DNA of 7,261 nt from Chloroflexota bacterium (GCA_013820865.1 JACDHU010000082.1:1-7261), one strand, 5' to 3'; shown: positions 1 to 6,063, numbered from the stretch's first letter. Program-made: numbers and translations. The notes: a model not told the origin generated them from the sequence alone.

Positions 1-1221
1 GGACCAGCCCGCCACCCGCAGGTCGCGGATAGCGGCACGAACCCGCCCCGCTCGCGCGAGCCCGACCTCGTCGAACACCCAGTCGCCCAGCAGCTCATCA
101 CCGCGATCGCCACCCAGGAGCACGCGCACGCCATCCTCGGCGGCTCGACCGATCGTTCGGTCGATGAGCGCCTGGTAGGGCCAGAACCATGCGTCATCGA
201 GGTCCGGACCGTGAGCCGGGAGCCCGGCGAGCGGCCACGCATCATCGCCTTCGACTGTGACACCCCCAAACCCGTAGTGCTCCACGATCAGGTCCGAGGT
301 CGAGCGTTCGTCGCTGTCTGGCAGGGTTGCGAAGCCCCACGAATAGGCCCGAAGGCTGGCTGTCGCCCGGCCGGTTCGAATGAGCCAACCCACCGTGGAG
401 GCGATGCTGCCCGAGTCCGTACCGCCGGAAAGCGAGATCCCCACCGGCTCAACGCCACGGATCCGGTCCGAGACGGCACGCGCGTAGCTCTCCCGGAACT
501 CGGCCACGCAGCCAGCGGCATCGTGATCCTCCAGCCGCGCGGGATCGGGCTGCCAGTATCTCCTCGTTCGGACGGTTCTGCCGTCAACAGCCAGGGCGTG
601 CCCTGGCGCCACCAGGCCGATGCCCTGGAACAGGGTTGCGTCCGCCGACAGGTACGGGCCGGCGATCGTTGCCGCAATACCGCGTTCGTCAATCGTGCGC
701 GGAACGCCGGGAACGGCGAGGAGCTGCGATACCTCGGAGCCGAGGACCACCCGGTGCGCGGCACCGAGGCAGTGGACGAGCGGCCGCATTCCCATCGGAT
801 CGCGGGCGGCGAGCAGGCGGCGACGTCGCCCATCCCAGATCACGAAGGCGAAGTCACCGATCAGCTTCGCCGGAGCGTCGTCACCCCAGCACCGATAGGC
901 AGCCAGGATGATCTCCGAGCTCGGAGTCTCGTCGAGCTCGGTCGCGAGGAATCCCAGTCGCACGAGGAGCGGCACGAGCTCGTCGCGGTTGTCGATCCGG
1001 GCGTCCGCCGACAGCACCAGGTGATCCCGAACGAGCGGCTGACGATCGAGTTCATCCTCTGGAGTGATACGGGAGGCAAGGTGGCCGATGGCGATGCCGG
1101 GCCCGCGCCACACGGCGGAGCCATCACGACCGCGGTGAGTCGCCGACGCCATCATGGCTTCGATATCGGTTCGCGGGATCAAGGATCCGTCGAACGAGGC
1201 AATCGCGCAGATCCCGGCCAT
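1..1221 (-). CDS. Asparagine-synthetase-like lasso cyclase (C protein), C-terminus off window
   Basis: This gene encodes 407 visible residues of an asparagine synthetase B-type protein. In lasso clusters such enzymes adenylate an Asp/Glu side chain of the core peptide and close the macrolactam ring. Residues 1 to about 200 form a class II glutaminase-like domain, with stretches such as GDFAFVIWD (122-130) and AARDPMGMRPL (138-148). The synthetase domain follows, with the ATP-pyrophosphatase motif SGGTDS at 265-270 and LLGGDRGDELLG at 368-379. The protein starts MAGIC, so the nucleophilic Cys2 of true glutamine-hydrolysing enzymes (MCGI) is Ala. This argues against ammonia production and for a cyclase. 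The family is usually about 600 residues, so roughly 200 residues lie beyond position 1. ATG 1221-1219 is the only upstream in-frame Met, and a -10-like TATGAT sits 6 nt before it. It diverges from the kinase gene. The cyclase assignment rests on the B1, B2 and kinase neighbours; an asparagine synthetase paralogue is the alternative. Confidence 0.88.
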   Translation of the reverse strand, partial: MAGICAIASFDGSLIPRTDIEAMMASATHRGRDGSAVWRGPGIAIGHLASRITPEDELDRQPLVRDHLVLSADARIDNRDELVPLLVRLGFLATELDETPSSEIILAAYRCWGDDAPAKLIGDFAFVIWDGRRRRLLAARDPMGMRPLVHCLGAAHRVVLGSEVSQLLAVPGVPRTIDERGIAATIAGPYLSADATLFQGIGLVAPGHALAVDGRTVRTRRYWQPDPARLEDHDAAGCVAEFRESYARAVSDRIRGVEPVGISLSGGTDSGSIASTVGWLIRTGRATASLRAYSWGFATLPDSDERSTSDLIVEHYGFGGVTVEGDDAWPLAGLPAHGPDLDDAWFWPYQALIDRTIGRAAEDGVRVLLGGDRGDELLGDWVFDEVGLARAGRVRAAIRDLRVAGWS

Positions 1222-1227
1222 TGGCGC

Positions 1228-1233
1228 ATCATA
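1228..1233 (-). promoter_or_regulatory. -10-like box TATGAT for a leaderless cyclase mRNA
   Basis: On the minus strand TATGAT is followed by 6 nt (GCGCCA) and then the ATG of the cyclase gene. A start site 6-7 nt downstream of a -10 box would fall on the A of the ATG, giving a leaderless transcript. There is no Shine-Dalgarno sequence at normal spacing and no recognisable -35. The same arrangement occurs at the B2 and B1 genes, which supports it. Confidence 0.5.
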
Positions 1234-1266
1234 CCGGCCCCTCGTCCTCGCCCCGACGTCGCTCCC

Positions 1267-1273
1267 AAGGAGG
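1267..1273 (+). promoter_or_regulatory. Strong Shine-Dalgarno AAGGAGG of the kinase gene
   Basis: AAGGAGG is a near-perfect anti-16S match. It lies 6 nt before an in-frame ACG at 1280-1282 and 21 nt before the first downstream in-frame GTG (1295). There is no in-frame ATG, GTG or TTG between 1157 and 1294. This site is what decides the start chosen for the kinase CDS. Confidence 0.7.
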
Positions 1274-1279
1274 TGCCTT

Positions 1280-2236
1280 ACGAACCGCTACCGCGTGTAC
1301 GGAATCACGCTGGGCACCGATGTGCCGCTCGCCGTCAACCTGCCACCAAGCGATGTCGAGGCAGATCTGACGTTCGCGCTCAGCGCGTCAGCTCCGGATG
1401 ACGTCGACTTCGAGGCGCACCAGCCCACGTACACCGAAGGAGAGCAGTCTGACGGCCGGCCCGAGTTCACGTTCTGGGCCCTTCCCGATCGCGACGTCAT
1501 CCGGATTACCGGGGCCATGGACTTTCATTGCTGGCCGGATCGCATCGCCTGCCACCTTCACGCTGCTGCCCATCGTTCCCTCGTCGAGACCGCTCTGTTC
1601 GGCATGGTGCTGTCGCTCTGGCTGGAACGCATCGGCACGCCCACCCTCCATGGGTCGGCCGTCGTCATTGGACCGGCCGCGGTCGCGTTCCTGGGCTCGC
1701 GCGGCACCGGCAAGACCTCCACCGCGGCGGCCTGCGTGGCGGCAGGACATCCCCTGCTCAGTGACGACCTTCTTGCCCTCCAGGAACGCGACGGCGCCGT
1801 GATGGTCATGCCGGCGTACCCGCAGCTGCGCATGTGGCCTGCTCAGGCGCGGCACTTCTTCGGCACGGACGAGGGGTTCGAGCCGGTCGATGCCCACCGG
1901 ACCAAGCTCCGCGTCCCCGTCGGCCATGGCGTCGGCACTTTCAGCTACGAGCCGGCGATCCTGCGACGGGTCTACCTTCCCTTTCGAGGGACCGGCCCCG
2001 AGACCGCCGTCGACATCACGTCAATTCGGCCTCGTGAAGCGGTGATGGCGCTCATTCGCGAGTCCTTCCTCCGGAGCGAAGTCGTACGCTATGGGCTGCA
2101 GGGGGATCGCCTGCGATTCTTCGCCACGCTCTTGGCGGACATCCCAGTGTCGACGATCCGTGTGCCCGAGGGTCTGGAGGAGCTCCCTCGCGTCGTGGCC
2201 GCCATCGAGGCCGACGTTGGCGGCGGCTCCGCCTAA
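1280..2236 (+). CDS. HPr-kinase/phosphorylase-like peptide kinase of the lasso cluster
   Basis: The product is a 318-residue protein related to the C-terminal kinase domain of HPr kinase. Homologues in lasso clusters of the paeninodin type phosphorylate a Ser of the precursor peptide. The N-terminus (NRYRVYGITLGTDVPL) looks like the usual opening of this family. The P-loop GSRGTGKTS lies at 139-147 and the HprK-type metal-binding LLSDD at 159-163. The preceding TLHGSAVVI (122-130) is also typical. The start is unusual: the strong SD at 1267-1273 points to ACG at 1280. The alternatives are ATG 1154, which would overlap the divergent cyclase gene by 68 nt and add a 42-residue shadow of it, and GTG 1295. 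The gene converges on B2, the stop codons overlapping by 2 bases. A role in decorating the peptide is inferred from family and context; the substrate is not visible. Confidence 0.85.
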   Translation, partial: TNRYRVYGITLGTDVPLAVNLPPSDVEADLTFALSASAPDDVDFEAHQPTYTEGEQSDGRPEFTFWALPDRDVIRITGAMDFHCWPDRIACHLHAAAHRSLVETALFGMVLSLWLERIGTPTLHGSAVVIGPAAVAFLGSRGTGKTSTAAACVAAGHPLLSDDLLALQERDGAVMVMPAYPQLRMWPAQARHFFGTDEGFEPVDAHRTKLRVPVGHGVGTFSYEPAILRRVYLPFRGTGPETAVDITSIRPREAVMALIRESFLRSEVVRYGLQGDRLRFFATLLADIPVSTIRVPEGLEELPRVVAAIEADVGGGSA

Positions 2237-2742
2237 CGAAACGAGGCCGTCCGTGGCGCGACCGCCCGGTCGAATGTCGCGTACTGGTCGCGGACGTCCG
2301 ACCTATCGTTGAGCACCATCCCGCCATGCTCGACCCACGCGTGGAAGTCGAGCTCATTGGTCGCACGGTCGCGGCGAACACCGATGCACACCTGCCCGTC
2401 GATCCCTCGCTGGCGCAGATACCACCACAGCAGAACGGAGCGCTGGAGGCAGTTGGCTGGCCAAAGTCCGTACATCGCCCCGACCTTGACGATCCAGGCG
2501 AGCCGGCCGGCTTCGGCGCATTGTCGGGCCACGTCAGCGGCAGCAGCGTGCCGCCTGTCGCGGCCGAGAGCCGACTGAACGCGCGCCAGCCCGTACCGCT
2601 GCAGACCGGCCGCAATCAGGGGCAGCGCGGCCGGCGTGGCGATCAGCAGGATCAGCTCCATCGGTGAGAGATCACGAACACGCGCCGGCGCCCGGGCGAT
2701 GGCGCGGGGAAGATGCCGAACGATGCCTGGTCGGACACTCAT
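2233..2742 (-). CDS. Lasso peptide leader peptidase B2, transglutaminase-like
   Basis: The product is 169 residues and belongs to the transglutaminase-like B2 (McjB C-terminal) family. These cysteine proteases remove the leader peptide once a B1/RRE protein has delivered the precursor. The putative triad is Cys98 (in ANCLQRSVLLWWYL), His134 (in LDFHAWVEHGG) and Asp146 (in VLNDRSD). The His-to-Asp spacing of 12 matches the McjB-type arrangement. Residues 28-48 are hydrophobic, as is common ahead of this domain. With a separate B1 encoded at 4109-4414, this is a split-B system. ATG 2742 is preferred because TATCGT stands 7 nt upstream; Met28 is the next possible start. The 3' end meets the kinase gene tail to tail, its TAG sharing two bases with the kinase TAA. 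Diverges from the methyltransferase gene. Confidence 0.92.
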   Translation of the reverse strand: MSVRPGIVRHLPRAIARAPARVRDLSPMELILLIATPAALPLIAAGLQRYGLARVQSALGRDRRHAAAADVARQCAEAGRLAWIVKVGAMYGLWPANCLQRSVLLWWYLRQRGIDGQVCIGVRRDRATNELDFHAWVEHGGMVLNDRSDVRDQYATFDRAVAPRTASFR

Positions 2743-2749
2743 GGCGGCT

Positions 2750-2779
2750 ACGATAGTCGCGGACGGCGACCCGCGGCAA
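2750..2779 (-). promoter_or_regulatory. Putative leaderless promoter of B2 (TTGCCG-18-TATCGT)
   Basis: On the minus strand a -35-like TTGCCG (2779-2774, 4 of 6 consensus) and a -10-like TATCGT (2755-2750) are separated by 18 nt. The B2 ATG begins 7 nt after the -10, leaving no room for a ribosome binding site. The -35 sits inside the loop of the inverted repeat at 2762-2790, and one arm of that repeat fills the -35/-10 spacer. Confidence 0.5.
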
Positions 2780-2790
2780 TCGTCGCCGTC
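2762..2790. promoter_or_regulatory. Perfect 9-bp inverted repeat, putative operator between B2 and methyltransferase genes
   Basis: The arms GACGGCGAC (2762-2770) and GTCGCCGTC (2782-2790) are exact reverse complements separated by 11 nt, so the arm centres are 20 bp apart. The repeat overlaps the proposed B2 promoter and lies 22 bp upstream of a -10-like box for the methyltransferase gene. That position suits binding by a dimeric repressor or activator controlling both genes. It is not followed by a T-run and precedes both genes, so it is not a terminator. Confidence 0.45.
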
Positions 2791-2811
2791 GAGTCACCCT
2801 TCAAGGCCGGC

Positions 2812-2817
2812 TATTGT
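2812..2817 (+). promoter_or_regulatory. -10-like box TATTGT upstream of the methyltransferase gene
   Basis: TATTGT occurs 46 nt before the methyltransferase ATG at 2864. A weak TCGAGT (2789-2794, 3 of 6) lies 17 nt upstream as a possible -35. If used, it would give an untranslated leader of about 40 nt containing the SD at 2854-2860, unlike the leaderless pattern of the minus-strand genes. Confidence 0.3.
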
Positions 2818-2853
2818 GTACTCGGACAGGCGAGCCTATGACCACGACATGAC

Positions 2854-2860
2854 AGAGGAG
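2854..2860 (+). promoter_or_regulatory. Shine-Dalgarno AGAGGAG deciding the methyltransferase start
   Basis: AGAGGAG ends 3 nt before ATG 2864, which is short but workable. The in-frame ATG at 2849 has no SD. A further ATG at 2838 is out of frame and opens only a four-codon reading frame that ends at TGA 2850-2852. Confidence 0.45.
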
Positions 2861-2863
2861 TCA

Positions 2864-4108
2864 ATGAGCCGGGCGCCCTTGCACCCCGACGTCCGCCTCC
2901 GACGGGTGGCCGATGTCCGCATGCAACTGACCGGCGCGAACACGCTGATCATCGAGGGTCCGACCGGGACCCTCGACTGCGGCTACGTAGGCGTCAGTCT
3001 CCTGCAGCGCTTCAGCCAGCCCACGAGCCTTCGTGAGCTGGCGGCCGAGCCCGCGGCCGGCGCGCAGGAGTGGATCGACCGGACCAGCGTGGCCCTACAC
3101 ATGGTTCGGATCGGGATCGTTCGAGACGTCGAGGATGCGTCCAGGGAACCGGCGCCTCCTTCGTACTCGTTCGACAATCCAGGCGACCACGTCACGATGC
3201 TTGACGACTCGGTTCGCACCGGTCGCTTCGTCGAGGCCGTCGGGAGAACTGTGCGGCCCGGAGATGTCGTGGTCGAGATCGGCACCGGTACCGGCATCCT
3301 CGCCATGGCCGCGGCGCGGGCAGGCGCGCAGCACGTGTACGCCATCGAGGCCGGCGCGATCGCGGAACACGCGCAGTGGGTCATTGCCGCGAACGGGTAC
3401 GCCGACCGCATCACCATCATCCGGGGATGGTCGACGACCGTCTCGATCCCGGAGCGTGCGGACGTCCTCATCAGCGAGACCATCGGAAACGATCCCCTCG
3501 GCGAACGGATTCTCGAGACGATTCGCGACGCCTCGCATCGACTGCTGAAGCCGGGCGCGCGAGTCGTGCCGGAACGCCTGCGCATCATCGGGGTCGCCGT
3601 TGAGATCCCGGACGAATGGATCGCTCGGCGCGTCTACAGCGAGGCGGCCGTGCGGCGCTGGGAGGAGCGCTACGGCTTCAGTTTCGACGCGCTGCTCCTG
3701 AAGGAGCGTCGCCTGGACGGGCGCTGGGTGTCGGCGGACACCGCCCGCGCGTGGACGCGGCTGTGCCGCCCTCAGGTGCTCGCCGATATCGACCTTCGAT
3801 CGGTGTCGACCACGACGATCGATGCCGAATCCGTGACGCCCATCACCGAGTCCGGGCGGTTCGACGGCGGCACGCTGCACTTCGATGCCGAGCTCGGCGG
3901 AGGCATCACTCTCACGTCAGATCCGATGGCATCCGCCGAGGACACGAGCTGGCGCAACGCGGTCACTGTCGAGCCACCGGTCCAGGTACGTTCCGGCGAT
4001 CGGATCCGACTACGCTACCGTTGGTCGGCACTCACGGGAGGTTCGGGCCTGACCATCTCTCCGGTCGAGACCGCGGTCCACGGCGCGGCCGGGCGCGTCA
4101 GTTCGTGA
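2864..4108 (+). CDS. PRMT-like methyltransferase with N-terminal RRE/PqqD-like domain
   Basis: The product is 414 residues in three parts. Residues 1 to about 92 align by eye with the pattern of the PqqD-like protein encoded nearby (strand region, then helix, SLLQRF, SLRELA, and MVRIGIVRD ending like RLVDQGLLEL); this suggests a RiPP recognition element. Residues from about 100 are protein-arginine-methyltransferase-like. YSFDNPGDHVTMLDDSVRTG recalls PRMT helix X, the SAM motif I is VVEIGTGTG (136-144), and the acidic residue ending the second strand is E162. The double-E loop SETIGNDPLGE carries E205 and E214 at the canonical nine-residue spacing. LKPGARVVPERL follows, then a beta-barrel-like C-terminal half with DTSWRNAV (360-367), where TSW sits where PRMTs have THW. 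The substrate is inferred to be the lasso precursor or core. The start could also be ATG 2849. The stop abuts the B1 stop with no gap. Confidence 0.85.
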   Translation: MSRAPLHPDVRLRRVADVRMQLTGANTLIIEGPTGTLDCGYVGVSLLQRFSQPTSLRELAAEPAAGAQEWIDRTSVALHMVRIGIVRDVEDASREPAPPSYSFDNPGDHVTMLDDSVRTGRFVEAVGRTVRPGDVVVEIGTGTGILAMAAARAGAQHVYAIEAGAIAEHAQWVIAANGYADRITIIRGWSTTVSIPERADVLISETIGNDPLGERILETIRDASHRLLKPGARVVPERLRIIGVAVEIPDEWIARRVYSEAAVRRWEERYGFSFDALLLKERRLDGRWVSADTARAWTRLCRPQVLADIDLRSVSTTTIDAESVTPITESGRFDGGTLHFDAELGGGITLTSDPMASAEDTSWRNAVTVEPPVQVRSGDRIRLRYRWSALTGGSGLTISPVETAVHGAAGRVSS

Positions 4109-4414
4109 TCAACCGCTCAGCTCGAGGAGGCCCTGGTCGACCAGGCGGTGCACGAGGACGAGCAGGTCGTTCCGAAGCTGTTCAGGCGCAGCGTCAAATT
4201 CGCTCGTCAGGCGCTCATGGGCCTTCTCGATGGTCGGTGATTCGATGAGCGCGCGATACATGCATGCCCCCGTCGACTCCAGGGCGAAGTAGGATTCCGT
4301 GCGCAGGTTGAGGAAGATGAGCTCGTCGTCCGGCAGCTGCTGCATCAATGCATCCGGGGAGGCCGCTACGCTGCGCCCGAAGAGATCTTCGTCATTGGTG
4401 GTCGACGCGCTCAT
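4109..4414 (-). CDS. PqqD-like leader-binding protein B1 (RRE)
   Basis: The product is 101 residues with the PqqD fold signature. A beta-hairpin region with LMQQLPDDELIFLNLRTESY (23-42) is followed by FALESTGACMYRALIESPTIEKAHERL (43-69) and the C-terminal helix and turn LVHRLVDQGLLEL. In lasso systems the free-standing B1 binds the precursor leader and presents it to the B2 peptidase. ATG 4414 gives the usual family length; a longer minus-strand reading frame extends to 5224 only because it is antisense to the ABC ATPase gene. TATTGT lies 7 nt upstream of the ATG with no SD, so a leaderless message is likely. The gene diverges from the ABC ATPase gene across only 36 bp. Its stop TGA (4111-4109) directly abuts the methyltransferase stop (4106-4108). 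A stand-alone RRE for the kinase or methyltransferase is an additional possibility. Confidence 0.88.
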   Translation of the reverse strand: MSASTTNDEDLFGRSVAASPDALMQQLPDDELIFLNLRTESYFALESTGACMYRALIESPTIEKAHERLTSEFDAAPEQLRNDLLVLVHRLVDQGLLELSG

Positions 4415-4421
4415 GAGTCCC

Positions 4422-4451
4422 ACAATACCGCCTGCAGCAGCGTGACGCCAA
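4422..4451 (-). promoter_or_regulatory. Putative leaderless promoter of B1 (TTGGCG-18-TATTGT)
   Basis: On the minus strand TTGGCG (4451-4446, 4 of 6 to TTGACA) and TATTGT (4427-4422) are separated by 18 nt, with the B1 ATG 7 nt after the -10. The layout matches the B2 promoter in spacer length and -10-to-ATG distance. The -35 touches the ATG of the divergent ABC ATPase gene, so RNA polymerase or a regulator here would occupy the start of both genes. Confidence 0.5.
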
Positions 4452-5227
4452 TGCTCGAGGTGGCGGACGTCAGCAAGATCTACCGGCCACCCCCGGGCTG
4501 GCTCCGCCCGCTCGTTCGCACCGCGGTGAGCCAGCCGGTCACCGCGCTGGCCGGCGTGAGCCTCGGTGTCGAGCGCGGGGAGGTCGTAGGTCTGGTGGGC
4601 CCCAACGGGGCGGGCAAGACGACGCTGATCAAACTCATCTCGACCCTGCTGCATCCGACGACCGGGCGTGTCCTGGTGGACGGCTGGGATGCTACCCGCC
4701 AGTCGACGCAGGTTCGCCAGCGGCTGGGGCTTGTCCTGGAAGGCGACCAGGGTCTCTACGACCGCCTCACCGGCCGGCAGAACCTCGAGCTGTACGGTCG
4801 CCTGGCCAACCTGTCGAGGGCGGCGTCGCGGAAGCGCGCGGGAGAGCTGCTCGAGCTGCTCGGCCTCGCCGGCCGGGACAAGCTCATCTTCGGGTATTCG
4901 GCGGGCATGAAGGCACGCCTGTCGATCTGTCGGGCCATGATGGGCGACCCCCCACTCATCATCCTGGACGAGCCGACCCGCAGCCTCGACCCGGTGGCGA
5001 GCCGGGACGCGATGCGGATGTTCCGTGGCCTGGCCGACGAGGGTCGCGCGGTCCTGTTCTCGAACCATCGGCTGGACGAGGTGGTGAACGTCTCCACCCG
5101 CATCGTCGCGATCATCGCGGGGCGCGTGGCATTCAGCGGTGCACCGGCTGACCTCGGGCCGTCGCAGGGAGCTGCCGCGCAGGCTCTGTCGGACCTCCTC
5201 GAACGAGAAGCGCGCGCGCGGCAATGA
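4451..5227 (+). CDS. ABC transporter ATPase, ABC-2 exporter family
   Basis: The product is a 258-residue nucleotide-binding subunit, complete, probably powering export of the mature peptide with the permease encoded immediately downstream. Visible motifs are Walker A GPNGAGKTT (50-58), a signature YSAGMKARL (149-157) of the kind common in ABC-2 drug/peptide exporters in place of LSGGQ, Walker B LIILDEP (169-175), the D-loop SLDP (178-181) and the H-switch His206 (SNHRLDE). The segment PPPGWLRPLVRTAV (13-26) is an insertion between the first strand and the next. ATG 4451 gives the conventional MLEVADVSKIY start; GTG 4442 would add three residues, and neither has an SD. The gene overlaps the permease by the ATGA at 5224-5227. 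It stands where lasso clusters often place the exporter, though here ATPase and permease are separate proteins with no fused membrane domain. Confidence 0.93.
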   Translation: MLEVADVSKIYRPPPGWLRPLVRTAVSQPVTALAGVSLGVERGEVVGLVGPNGAGKTTLIKLISTLLHPTTGRVLVDGWDATRQSTQVRQRLGLVLEGDQGLYDRLTGRQNLELYGRLANLSRAASRKRAGELLELLGLAGRDKLIFGYSAGMKARLSICRAMMGDPPLIILDEPTRSLDPVASRDAMRMFRGLADEGRAVLFSNHRLDEVVNVSTRIVAIIAGRVAFSGAPADLGPSQGAAAQALSDLLEREARARQ

Positions 5228-6033
5228 GATCCGTGCTGAACCACCTCGGGGCGCTGACTCGGCGCGACCTGATCATCGAGCTGAGCTACCACTTCCAGCT
5301 GGCGACCGCGCTGTTCGGAATCCTGATGTCGGTGCTGACCTTCTACTTCCTTGGCCGCCTGGTCGGCGACAGCGACCAGCTCGCGCAATGGGAGGGTGGC
5401 TACTTCGAGTTCGCGCTCATCGGGCTCGTCGTGATGGCGTACTCCCAGGTGTGCGTCACGGCGTTCGGCCGCAGCATCGCCGCCGCCCAGACCGGCGGGA
5501 CATTCGAGATCCTGCTGGCGAGCCGCGTGCGTCTGCCGACCCTCATGGGCGGAACGTTGACCGTGCCGCTGCTGTTGGCCAGCGTGCAGGCGGCCGTCTA
5601 CCTGCTCTTCGGCTGGCTGCTCGGCGGATTCACCATCCCCGTCAGCGCGATCCCGCTGACCGTGCTGCTCATGCTGCTCACCCTCGGGACGTTCGCGGCG
5701 ATCGGCATCGGGTCGGCGGCGATCATCATTCTCACGAAGCGCGGCGATCCCTTCTCGGCCATCGTGATGCAGGCGTCGAATGCGCTCGCCGGGGCCATCT
5801 TCCCCATATCGGTCCTGCCCGAATGGCTGCAGGCCGTCTCCCATACGATCCCGGCCTTCTACGGCATGCGAGGCGTTCGTCAGCTCGTGCTGGCCGGTGG
5901 CGGCCTCGCGGACGTGTGGGTCGATATCGCGGTCCTCGCAGGATTCAACGCCATCCTGATTCCGCTCTCGCTGCTAGCCCTGAGTCATGCGGTGCGGGTC
6001 GCGCGGATCACGGGGACCCTCGGCAACCGCTAG
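5224..6033 (+). CDS. ABC-2 type permease
   Basis: The product is a 269-residue integral membrane subunit of an ABC-2 exporter. Hydrophobic segments lie at about residues 25-47, 62-82, 112-134, 142-170, 178-200 and 232-255, fitting six membrane spans. The stretch AGAIFPISVLPEWLQAVSHT (189-208) followed by IPAFYGMRGVRQLVLAG is the ABC-2 family hallmark between spans five and six. An amphipathic N-terminal region (HLGALTRRDLIIEL) precedes span one. The start overlaps the ATPase stop (ATGA 5224-5227), indicating translational coupling and a dedicated two-gene transporter. The substrate is inferred from the neighbouring RiPP genes and cannot be read from the protein itself. No separate extracytoplasmic or outer-membrane partner is seen in the window. 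Confidence 0.92.
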   Translation: MRSVLNHLGALTRRDLIIELSYHFQLATALFGILMSVLTFYFLGRLVGDSDQLAQWEGGYFEFALIGLVVMAYSQVCVTAFGRSIAAAQTGGTFEILLASRVRLPTLMGGTLTVPLLLASVQAAVYLLFGWLLGGFTIPVSAIPLTVLLMLLTLGTFAAIGIGSAAIIILTKRGDPFSAIVMQASNALAGAIFPISVLPEWLQAVSHTIPAFYGMRGVRQLVLAGGGLADVWVDIAVLAGFNAILIPLSLLALSHAVRVARITGTLGNR

Positions 6034-6063
6034 CCCTGAGCTGGACTCCGCGCACAAACGTGC

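Noticed and set aside
1154..1279. N-terminal extension of the kinase from ATG 1154
   Set aside because: The extra 42 residues overlap the divergent cyclase start and its promoter, have no SD, and precede the natural family N-terminus at NRYRVYG.
211..1401. 396-codon plus-strand reading frame
   Set aside because: It is antisense to the cyclase gene, whose minus-strand translation has clear asparagine-synthetase motifs. The plus frame is Arg/Gly/Ala-rich with no family resemblance and runs into the kinase gene in another frame.
2636..2863. N-terminal extension of the methyltransferase from ATG 2636
   Set aside because: It overlaps B2 in antisense and is Arg/Ser-rich. The SD at 2854-2860 and the start of family-like sequence support ATG 2864.
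4756..5844. 362-codon minus-strand reading frame
   Set aside because: It is the antisense shadow of the ABC ATPase and permease genes, with an extreme Arg/Glu/His/Gln composition.
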